DNA of 36,811 bases, from contig JBJECG010000036.1 in assembly GCA_051870875.1 (NCBI GenBank), positions 1 to 36,811 of the forward strand. Direction: 5' to 3'. The notes beneath the pieces are model-generated. The model was given only the letters and a program-made list of their open reading frames with translations. It was not told where the DNA came from and ran no database searches. This document shows, one piece after another, positions 23,568 to 30,925 of this stretch. The translations under genes were made by a program, and so were the position numbers. This DNA is from Aphodosoma sp051870875. Lineage in GTDB: Bacteria; Bacteroidota; Bacteroidia; Bacteroidales; Paludibacteraceae. The number at the start of each line of letters is the position of its first letter. Position 1 is the first letter of the stretch.

Positions 23568-24075
23568 CGGCCCTCGGTCTGCAATGGCTTTTGAGGTGGA
23601 TTTGTCCCTCTGATGAGGTGGCGGAAGTCTGTCCGCGGTTTGTCTTCTGTTCCGTTTTCTCTCAGTTTGCAAAATAATTGTGTGTACGGCGTTTATGTTT
23701 TATAACAGTGTTTGTACCTCTTTTGACGGGGATATCGTTTCGTATTCGATCACTCTTTTATAGATGTTTTCAACCGTAATTGCCTGAAAAAAAAAAAATT
23801 ATGTCACGACCCTCCTCCATGCCGGTATTATCTCCTGATTTCGTCTTTTTTCTGTGGAGTGCTATTTATGTTTGTCTTGCCTCTATTTTCCGGTTTTTTC
23901 TCTGGCATATAGGTTGTATTATTGAAGAATTATCCGTAACTTTGCCGAATGTTCGGCGACCCATATTGGGATTGTTGTGCTGTGTCCGTCCGGCACGGTG
24001 TCTTTTTGCAGATTGCCGGATGCTGCTTTGTTGTTGAAACACTTATTTTACATAATCAAAAACTAACTTAAATTT
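23550..24075. other. 526-base gap before susC
   Basis: It contains a run of twelve A (23787-23798) and the susC promoter near 23913-23944. A frame of 85 codons (23780-24037) is cysteine-rich, lacks family features and spans the promoter, so I do not call it a gene. I see no sigma/anti-sigma or hybrid two-component regulator gene of the sort often found beside SusC/SusD pairs. Confidence 0.6.
23913..23944 (+). promoter_or_regulatory. Promoter of the susC-susD operon
   Basis: GTTG (23913-23916), 20 bases, then a perfect TAACTTTG (23937-23944). The leader would be about 125 bases, ending at the susC ATG (24076). Confidence 0.65.
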
Positions 24076-27000
24076 ATGAGAAAACTTATTCTATTGTTCT
24101 CTGCACTGAGCCTTTGCTTTGGTGTCGCACTTGGACAGGGAAAGACAGTCTCGGGTTCGGTAGTTGACGATGCAACTGGCGAAACTGTGATTGGTGCCAC
24201 TGTTCAGGTCAAGGGGGCTGAGGCGACCGGTACTATTACTGACTTTGACGGTAATTTTACTATCACTCTCCCTGATGGGCACAACACTTTGGTGGTTTCG
24301 TATGTAGGTTATGAATCCGTTGAGGTGCAAGCCAAAAATGGTATGGTGGTTCGTCTGGCGGCCGCTTCGGAATTGCTCGACGAGGTGATGGTTGTCGCTT
24401 ACGGTACTTCTACCAAAAAGTCTTTCGCCGGTTCTGCTACCGTCGTTAAAGGCGAAACCCTCGAAAAGAAAAACCCTTCTGAGGTTACCAAAGCCCTTGC
24501 CGGTGAAATCGCCGGTGTGCAGGTGGTTAGTTCTACCGGCCAGCCTGGTTCTTCTGCTACCGTCCGTATCCGTGGTATCGGTTCTGTAAACTCTTCTACT
24601 GCTCCTCTCTATGTGGTTGACGGTATACCTTACGAAGGAGATATTTCCGCTATCGACCCTTCCGATATTGCATCTACCACTGTGTTGAAGGATGCTACCG
24701 CCACTTCTATATACGGTTCTCGCGGTGCCAACGGTGTTATCCTTATCACAACCAAGAAAGGTACTTCCGGCGAATCAGGCAAGATCGATATTGATGTGAA
24801 ATATGGCGGCAACATGCGCTTGCTCCCTATGTATGAAACAATTACCGATCCGAAGGAGTTCGTGCTGACAGCCTGGGAAGCCATCAAGAACGGTGGTGCC
24901 GGCGACAATGCCTCTCGTGCGCTCTTCTCTGCAGGCGGTGTCGACGGCGGACTCCCTTCCGCTTACAACATGTGGTATGCTTCCGGTATGAACATCGATG
25001 ATGATATCGTTCTCGCCAATGGCCAGTTCAACCCGGCTGCCCAGCTCAAGCCCGGTTATGTGGAAGACCCCGACAAGGGATGGAAAAAGGCCATCTTCCG
25101 TAACGGCCAGAAAGTCGATGCCACCCTCAAAATCCATGGCGGTTCCGAAAAGACCACTTACTTCACATCTTTCGGCTACCTCAAGGATGAAGGTTACTAT
25201 ATCGGATCTGACTACAGCCGTCTCTCTGCACGTGCCAACATCGACCATCAGGCAAAAAAATGGTTGCGTGGCAATGTCAACATGTCTTACTCTTATTCCA
25301 CTGTCAACAATCCTGGACAAAGCTCTAACATGAACAACGGTTTCGCTTATGTCAATGAGTGTCCTGCCATATATCCTGTGTTCCAGCGCGATGCTTATGG
25401 CCGTCGTGTCTTGGACCCGAAAATCCCCGGCAAGTATGCCTATGACTACGGTGACATTGATATCAACGGCAATTCTCTCGGCCGTCTTTATGGCCAAGGT
25501 ATAAACCCTGCCGGATCGCTCCTTTACGACAAGCAGAACACTCTTCAGCACCAGTTCGTGGGCAATGGTATGCTTGAGGTCACTTTCATCAAAGGTCTCA
25601 AATTTACGACCAACTTCGGTGTCCAGTATGTAAGCAGCGTATCTTCCCAGCTTACCAACAACTACTACGGCGATGCTGCAAATGTCGGCCGTATAGCCAA
25701 AGCCACACAGTCTTACCTCTCTTTCACCTGGAACCAGCTCCTCTCTTATAATACCGACTTCGACGGCAACCATAGCCTGGAAGTCCTCTTGGCACACGAA
25801 ACAGCTTATACTTCAAGCTCTACTATGCAGGGTAACAAAAACATCATCGTGCGTCCTGACGGTCTCGAACTCGGCAACGCTATCGAGATGTCATATATCA
25901 CTTCTGCTACCGGCAAATATACTCTCGACTCCTATTTCGGACAGCTCAAATACAATTACCGCGAGCGTTACTTCCTTTACGGAGCTCTTCGCGGCGATGG
26001 TTCTTCGCGTTTCGCAAGAGGTCACCGCTGGGGTCTCTTCGGCTCTGTAGGTGCTGCATGGCTTATGTCGAACGAAGACTTCATGCAGGGTGTCAACCTC
26101 TTGAAAAACTTCAAGATCAAGGCCTCTTGGGGTGTGCTCGGTAACCAGGATATCTCCAACTTCCTCTATACCGACTGGTATTCTGTATCCAATGTAGGCG
26201 GCGAACCGGGCTATACTCTCGAGTATATCGGTAATCCGGACCTGACATGGGAAAGCTCAAGTATTGTCAACGCAGGTATCGAGTTCTCTCTCGGCAAATA
26301 TTTCGATGCTGAGATCGACTACTTCTACAAATACACTACCGACATGCTCTTCCCGCGTTATGTCGCCCCTTCTCTCGGCTACGGCTACTATTACGTAAAT
26401 GACGGCGCATTGTCTAACCAGGGTGTCGAATTCCAGTTCAACGTGCATGCCGTAAATACCAACGCCGTTAAGTTGGATATCCGCCTCAACGGCGCCCACT
26501 ATGCTAACAAGGTTACCAAGATGCCTCTCGACAACAACGGCAAACCTATGACTATGAACGGTTCCTGGTCTCTCGGACACTCGCTCTATGATATGTACAT
26601 CCCTGAGTATCGTGGCGTTGATCCTAAAACCGGTTTCGGTACATACACTATGTTCTACGACAAGAACTGGGTGGATACCGAAATGCCTGGCACCATCGAC
26701 CATGACAATCCTGATTTCGGCATTTATGAGAGCCAGTATTCCATCTCTTCCGTGCACAACCATATCCTGACATACTACCTGACCGCCGAAGACTACAACA
26801 AATTGGAAGCCGACCAGTTGGAAAGCGGCCGCTACAAGCTGGTTACTGAGTCCGAACTCAAGAATATGCTCGCTCATCCTGAGAAGTATCTCGGCAAAAC
26901 CGTTACTTCAAACTATCAGAATGCTTCAAGTTTCTATATCGGCAAGTCTCCGATTCCTGCTCTCCAGGGCGGTTTCGGTTTCGACCTCTCGGTTTATGGC

Positions 27001-27468
27001 GTTGAACTCTCCGCTTCTTTCCAGTACAGCCTTGGCGGTTGGGGTTATGACTCCGCTTATGCCTTGCTCATGCACGACGATCGCGCCGGTAGCCGCAACT
27101 GGCACAAGGACATTGCCAACCGTTGGCAGGAAGGAAACACTTATACCGAAAAGGAACTGATGTCCATTGCCCCTAAGCTCACCAACGGTAGTACCGCAGG
27201 TGCTTACTCAAATGCCACTTCCACCCGTTTTGTTACTTCTACCAACTACCTGACACTCTCAAATGTCCGTATCGGTTACTCTTTCCCGAAAAAGATGATT
27301 GAGAAAATCAAGCTCAACAACCTTACTCTTTGGGTATCGGGTGACAACCTTTTCTCGCTTACTGCCCGTAAAGGTTACTTGCCTATGATGTCGTTCTCCG
27401 GCGGATCTGATACCTATGCTTACACACCGCTCTCGACTATCATGGGTGGTATTAAAATTTCATTCTAA
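24076..27468 (+). CDS. SusC/RagA family TonB-dependent outer-membrane transporter
   Basis: A 1130-residue outer-membrane importer. Residues 1-20 are a signal peptide. A carboxypeptidase-regulatory-like domain follows (about 22-95; VSGSVVDDATGETVIGATVQVKG, FDGNFTITL, VSYVGYE), then a TonB-box region DEVMVVAYGT (102-111). The plug domain (about 115-230) carries the SusC hallmarks VRIRGIGSVNSS, PLYVVDGIPY and SIYGSRGANGVILITTKKG. The beta-barrel ends in the aromatic GGIKISF expected of outer-membrane proteins. It pairs with the SusD-like lipoprotein 27 bases downstream, which would form a lid over the barrel. The substrate is not evident; no glycoside hydrolase is nearby, and a peptide substrate (RagA-like) is a reasonable guess. 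Confidence 0.96.
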   Translation: MRKLILLFSALSLCFGVALGQGKTVSGSVVDDATGETVIGATVQVKGAEATGTITDFDGNFTITLPDGHNTLVVSYVGYESVEVQAKNGMVVRLAAASELLDEVMVVAYGTSTKKSFAGSATVVKGETLEKKNPSEVTKALAGEIAGVQVVSSTGQPGSSATVRIRGIGSVNSSTAPLYVVDGIPYEGDISAIDPSDIASTTVLKDATATSIYGSRGANGVILITTKKGTSGESGKIDIDVKYGGNMRLLPMYETITDPKEFVLTAWEAIKNGGAGDNASRALFSAGGVDGGLPSAYNMWYASGMNIDDDIVLANGQFNPAAQLKPGYVEDPDKGWKKAIFRNGQKVDATLKIHGGSEKTTYFTSFGYLKDEGYYIGSDYSRLSARANIDHQAKKWLRGNVNMSYSYSTVNNPGQSSNMNNGFAYVNECPAIYPVFQRDAYGRRVLDPKIPGKYAYDYGDIDINGNSLGRLYGQGINPAGSLLYDKQNTLQHQFVGNGMLEVTFIKGLKFTTNFGVQYVSSVSSQLTNNYYGDAANVGRIAKATQSYLSFTWNQLLSYNTDFDGNHSLEVLLAHETAYTSSSTMQGNKNIIVRPDGLELGNAIEMSYITSATGKYTLDSYFGQLKYNYRERYFLYGALRGDGSSRFARGHRWGLFGSVGAAWLMSNEDFMQGVNLLKNFKIKASWGVLGNQDISNFLYTDWYSVSNVGGEPGYTLEYIGNPDLTWESSSIVNAGIEFSLGKYFDAEIDYFYKYTTDMLFPRYVAPSLGYGYYYVNDGALSNQGVEFQFNVHAVNTNAVKLDIRLNGAHYANKVTKMPLDNNGKPMTMNGSWSLGHSLYDMYIPEYRGVDPKTGFGTYTMFYDKNWVDTEMPGTIDHDNPDFGIYESQYSISSVHNHILTYYLTAEDYNKLEADQLESGRYKLVTESELKNMLAHPEKYLGKTVTSNYQNASSFYIGKSPIPALQGGFGFDLSVYGVELSASFQYSLGGWGYDSAYALLMHDDRAGSRNWHKDIANRWQEGNTYTEKELMSIAPKLTNGSTAGAYSNATSTRFVTSTNYLTLSNVRIGYSFPKKMIEKIKLNNLTLWVSGDNLFSLTARKGYLPMMSFSGGSDTYAYTPLSTIMGGIKISF

Positions 27469-27495
27469 TGTTAACGGAATAAACAGATTACAATC

Positions 27496-29058
27496 ATGAA
27501 AAATATTAAATTATTTGTTTTGGCCGTGCTTGTCGTTTTCGGCTTTTCTGCTTGTTCTGAAAGCTGGCTCGACAATGATCTCACTGGCAACACTATCTCG
27601 AGAGAGGAGTTTGAGTCCATCTCTTCTACTACCGAAGGTCAGTTGAGAGGCTTGTATACCTACGTATATTCAAATGCGAGCAGTTCGTCACACCAGAATT
27701 TCGGACAGAAAGCCATCGACATGACTACCGATTTCCTCTCTGGCGATATGTCTATGGGTGCCGATGCTTACGGATGGTTCGTATCTGATGCCCGTTATCA
27801 GAGTACTTCTCAGAATGCAAGCCGCAACTCCTATATCTGGACGCACTACTATTCGCTTATCATGAATGTCAACGCTCTGATCCGTAAGTTGTCCAATCAG
27901 GATACTCTTACCGTTCTGGAGAAAAACTACTACGCCCAGGCTTTGACTATGCGCGCACACTGCTATTTCAATCTGCTCAACCTTTATACTCCGGGACGTA
28001 ACGACAACACTCAAAGTTATCTCGGTGGTATGGGTGACGATTACCGTGCTGTGCCTGTCTACACCGAGTTTACTTACACAGACAAGGGTCTCCCTGCAGA
28101 GCAGGACTTGTCTACAAAACGCCAGCTCATTGATCTTATCCACAGCGATCTGGATGCTGCCATCGCTTATTTCGATGAAGTGAAGGATACTGTACCTGTC
28201 CGTAGCGACAAACTGTTCGTGAATGCAGATATCGCCCGCGTTTATCAGGCTTACACCTATATGATTGAAGAGAGATGGGACAGTGCATATAACGTAGCTG
28301 TGAAAGTCATCAACGAACCTACCGAACCGTATGCTATCCTGCCTTACGATGAAGTCCTTACTACCGGTTTTGCTTCTCTTTCCAATCCTTCTTGGATGTG
28401 GGGGCATGATGTGACTATCGAAACCACCGGAGGTCTTGCATCTTTCTGGGGGCACATGGATGTGCATACCTACTCCTACGCCCAGGCTGGAGCTACTAAG
28501 GTTATCGACAGTAACTTGTACGACCAGATTCCGGAGTACGATATCCGTAAGCAATGGTTCGATGCGAAAAAATTGAATCCTGACTACAAGTTCTACGACT
28601 TGGCTCGTGGTACAGGTATAGATGTTGACCGCCGCTGGCTGAATGATATCGTATTCATGCGTATTGAAGAGGTCTATCTCATTGCTGCCGAAGCTGCTGC
28701 CCGTGACGGACATGATGCCGATGCTCAGATCTATCTCAAAGCTCTTGTCGACGAGCGTTACAAAGCCGTTGACGATGGCAAAGGCGGTATGATTGAGCCT
28801 GTCGATGTCTCGACTCTTACCGGCAATGATCTCCTCTCCGAAATCGAACGCAACTGGCGTGTGGAACTTTGGGGTGAAGGCCGAAGCCTGATGACATACA
28901 AACGTTTTGCCAATCCCCATACTACCGGCAACAGGGTGCGTGTATTCCTGAAGAGCGAGACGTTGAATCCTGTCGACCACTCTCAAAACGATTGCTTGTT
29001 CCGTCTCCCGAGTGGAGAACAAAGTTCTAACGGTGCCATCACCTATCAGCGGAATTGA
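27496..29058 (+). CDS. SusD/RagB family surface lipoprotein
   Basis: A 520-residue surface lipoprotein that captures substrate for the SusC transporter upstream. The lipobox is GFSAC with C20, followed by SESWLDNDL, where the early acidic residues resemble a surface-export signal. The N-terminal SusD-like region contains helical TPR-like segments (NSYIWTHYYSLIMNVNALIRKL, KNYYAQALTMRAHCYFNLLNLY). The C-terminal RagB/SusD domain has the usual IVFMRIEEVYLIAAEAAARDG and ERNWRVELWGEGRSLMTYKRF. Length is normal for the family. It lies 27 bases after susC and 50 before the third gene. Confidence 0.95.
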   Translation: MKNIKLFVLAVLVVFGFSACSESWLDNDLTGNTISREEFESISSTTEGQLRGLYTYVYSNASSSSHQNFGQKAIDMTTDFLSGDMSMGADAYGWFVSDARYQSTSQNASRNSYIWTHYYSLIMNVNALIRKLSNQDTLTVLEKNYYAQALTMRAHCYFNLLNLYTPGRNDNTQSYLGGMGDDYRAVPVYTEFTYTDKGLPAEQDLSTKRQLIDLIHSDLDAAIAYFDEVKDTVPVRSDKLFVNADIARVYQAYTYMIEERWDSAYNVAVKVINEPTEPYAILPYDEVLTTGFASLSNPSWMWGHDVTIETTGGLASFWGHMDVHTYSYAQAGATKVIDSNLYDQIPEYDIRKQWFDAKKLNPDYKFYDLARGTGIDVDRRWLNDIVFMRIEEVYLIAAEAAARDGHDADAQIYLKALVDERYKAVDDGKGGMIEPVDVSTLTGNDLLSEIERNWRVELWGEGRSLMTYKRFANPHTTGNRVRVFLKSETLNPVDHSQNDCLFRLPSGEQSSNGAITYQRN

Positions 29059-29108
29059 ATTGTCCCGCTTGCTTATTCGACATATTAACCCTTTAATTTT
29101 TATGTGAT

Positions 29109-30386
29109 ATGAAAAAGTTTTTAATTTTATCTGCCGCCATCCTTTCTTTGGTGGCTTGTAAAGAGAAACCGAACCCTGATGAGGTTACGGAGTTCACTAT
29201 TTCCAATAACCAGATTACACTGGTTGCCGGTAAAGGGGAGCAGATTCTCTATCTCCCGGTTGAAGCGTTCAAGAATCTGACCTGGTCTTCCTCCGATGAA
29301 ACCGTTGCAACTGTCAGCACTTCCGGTTACGTTACTGCGATTTCCGAAGGTAACGCCGTTATTACCGGTACTCTGACGAACAACAATTTTACTGCTACTG
29401 CCAATGTATCTGTTGAATCAGAGCAGAATTATTACATCAAGACTACAGTGTTTGATTCGTATGTGTTCTTCAATGACGGCGGTAAAGCCTATCCTTATCC
29501 TTTCAAAAACAAGGATGGTAACCCCCTTACTTATGGTGACATGTTAGACCCGGCCGACCCGATCAGAACTGAATTGATCGACTCTGTTTACGAGTATCAC
29601 TTCTGTCTGCTCAACAAGAATGTTTACCTCAGCGGTGATGGTCAGATGGTCGGAGAAGGCGGTTTGGCTCTTGATTACTGGACTTCGTTCTACTATTGTG
29701 CACAGGCTCGTACCGTGTTCTCATTGGGCACATATCGTGTTGAAAACATGGATACTGTGGTAAACAAGTATGATGCTGTGGATAAAGATGGCAATAAATA
29801 TCTGAAATTTACACCTCCTTATAGCATCCCTGTTTCCGAATTCGATCAGGATCTTTATGTTGATTACGTTACGGCTTTGTTGAATGATGCGCAGCCAAGT
29901 GAAGCCGATTATCCGTATATGGGCCCGAAAAACCAGAACGTAGGTGATGGCGTATACAACAAAGGTGCCCGTATCAACTGCTACAGACAGTATACCGATG
30001 GCCTCGGCAGCTTTGTGTATGGAACACTTGAGCACGGTGCTATCACTATGCTTTCAAGAGAAGACCGCACATACTACGCTGATGCTTATATTTTGGGTGG
30101 CCGTCTCTTCGGTGGCCCGGATATGACCGGTCTTAAACTTGAACTTAACGAGGAAGACGGAAAATGGTATTATGTAGTTGAGGGTGAAGGTGAAGATGCT
30201 CGTCTGGTAATGGATGAGCTGGTTGAGTACAATTTGGAGCAGAACGTTGGAGCACCTGAAGAGGAGGCTCCGAAATACGTTCCTGTATCTGTTGACGCAT
30301 TCAAAAAGCAGGCAGCTGTAAACAGCGCCATGTACATACCTTTGCGCATGATGCTTGACAACAACCGTCTTACTGTAAACAGATAA
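29109..30386 (+). CDS. Big_2-domain lipoprotein, third gene of the SusC/SusD operon
   Basis: A 425-residue lipoprotein with lipobox LVAC (C17). Residues about 27-103 form a bacterial Ig-like (Big_2) domain: ITLVAGKGEQ, LTWSSSDETVATVSTSGYVTAISEGNAVITGT. The remaining 320 residues have no family that I recognise; they are rich in Y, D and G (ALDYWTSFYYCAQ, YADAYILGGRLFGGPDM). It sits where SusE/SusF or other surface-binding lipoproteins sit, and a strong terminator follows it. A binding or helper role on the cell surface beside the SusC/SusD complex is inferred from position and domain. Confidence 0.8.
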   Translation: MKKFLILSAAILSLVACKEKPNPDEVTEFTISNNQITLVAGKGEQILYLPVEAFKNLTWSSSDETVATVSTSGYVTAISEGNAVITGTLTNNNFTATANVSVESEQNYYIKTTVFDSYVFFNDGGKAYPYPFKNKDGNPLTYGDMLDPADPIRTELIDSVYEYHFCLLNKNVYLSGDGQMVGEGGLALDYWTSFYYCAQARTVFSLGTYRVENMDTVVNKYDAVDKDGNKYLKFTPPYSIPVSEFDQDLYVDYVTALLNDAQPSEADYPYMGPKNQNVGDGVYNKGARINCYRQYTDGLGSFVYGTLEHGAITMLSREDRTYYADAYILGGRLFGGPDMTGLKLELNEEDGKWYYVVEGEGEDARLVMDELVEYNLEQNVGAPEEEAPKYVPVSVDAFKKQAAVNSAMYIPLRMMLDNNRLTVNR

Positions 30387-30423
30387 GATGATCTCTGATT
30401 GACATTCTGTCAATAGCATATCG

Positions 30424-30461
30424 GAGGCCGTATCTTTCATGATACGGCCTCTTTTTCTTTT
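30424..30461 (+). terminator. Terminator of the SusC/SusD/Big_2 operon
   Basis: A perfect 11-bp stem (GAGGCCGTATC at 30424-30434 with GATACGGCCTC at 30441-30451) with a 6-base loop is followed by TTTTTCTTTT. Confidence 0.9.
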
Positions 30462-30745
30462 ACACGCTTGTATGGACGCGGTTTGCCGCGGTTTCTGCTA
30501 TTGCAGTATCATGCGTCTCTGAAAGTACTGTTTCTCTTTGACTCTTTTTGTAGATTATGCCGAAGTTTTCTTCTCCTTCTCCGAATGTGAAATCGGCGGG
30601 ATTCCATGGCAAGGCGGGGCTTTTGTTGCCGGACGGCTGATACTTGGCATATAGGAGTAAAGATTCCGAATAGAAGTGCAGAACTTTGAAGTGAGAATTA
30701 CTGGCGTATAAGAGGCTCCCTTTTTTATTTTCTTTGTGTCCGGCT

Positions 30746-30777
30746 ATTGTGTGTTTGGAATTAAATGGTTATATTTG
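30746..30777 (+). promoter_or_regulatory. Promoter of the M6 metalloprotease gene
   Basis: ATTG (30746-30749), 20 bases, then TATATTTG (30770-30777), fitting TAnnTTTG. It would give a leader of about 140 bases. Confidence 0.6.
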
Positions 30778-30925
30778 TGCCGTGCTAATTCAGGCGTGTT
30801 GCCGGTTGTTTCCCGAACGGGTCGTATGCAGTGGGCTGGCGGTTTTACCGGCGGCCTTGTTATATCTCCCATCGTGCTGTCGGCAGCATTTCTGTCTTGG
30901 ATAAAACTATCACAATCACTGCTTT

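Larger units (their letters stand above)
30387..30925. other. 539-base gap between the SusC/SusD operon and the M6 protease gene
   Basis: It starts with a small perfect hairpin (ATTGACA-TTC-TGTCAAT, 30398-30414) and the operon terminator, and ends with the M6 promoter and leader. Between them, 30460-30768 on the minus strand is open for 102 codons without an ATG (peptide includes FGEGEENFGIIYKK). It may be a gene remnant or chance. Confidence 0.5.

Noticed and set aside
23787..23798. Run of twelve A before susC
   Set aside because: It is not at a promoter or within a gene. It could be a slippage-prone tract, but I see no function for it here.
23780..24037. 85-codon frame before susC
   Set aside because: It spans the susC promoter, starts at a poly-A tract and encodes a Cys-rich peptide without recognisable features.
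27688..29022. 444-codon frame on the minus strand across susD
   Set aside because: The SusD protein on the + strand is unmistakable; the antisense product has no domain and reflects codon bias.
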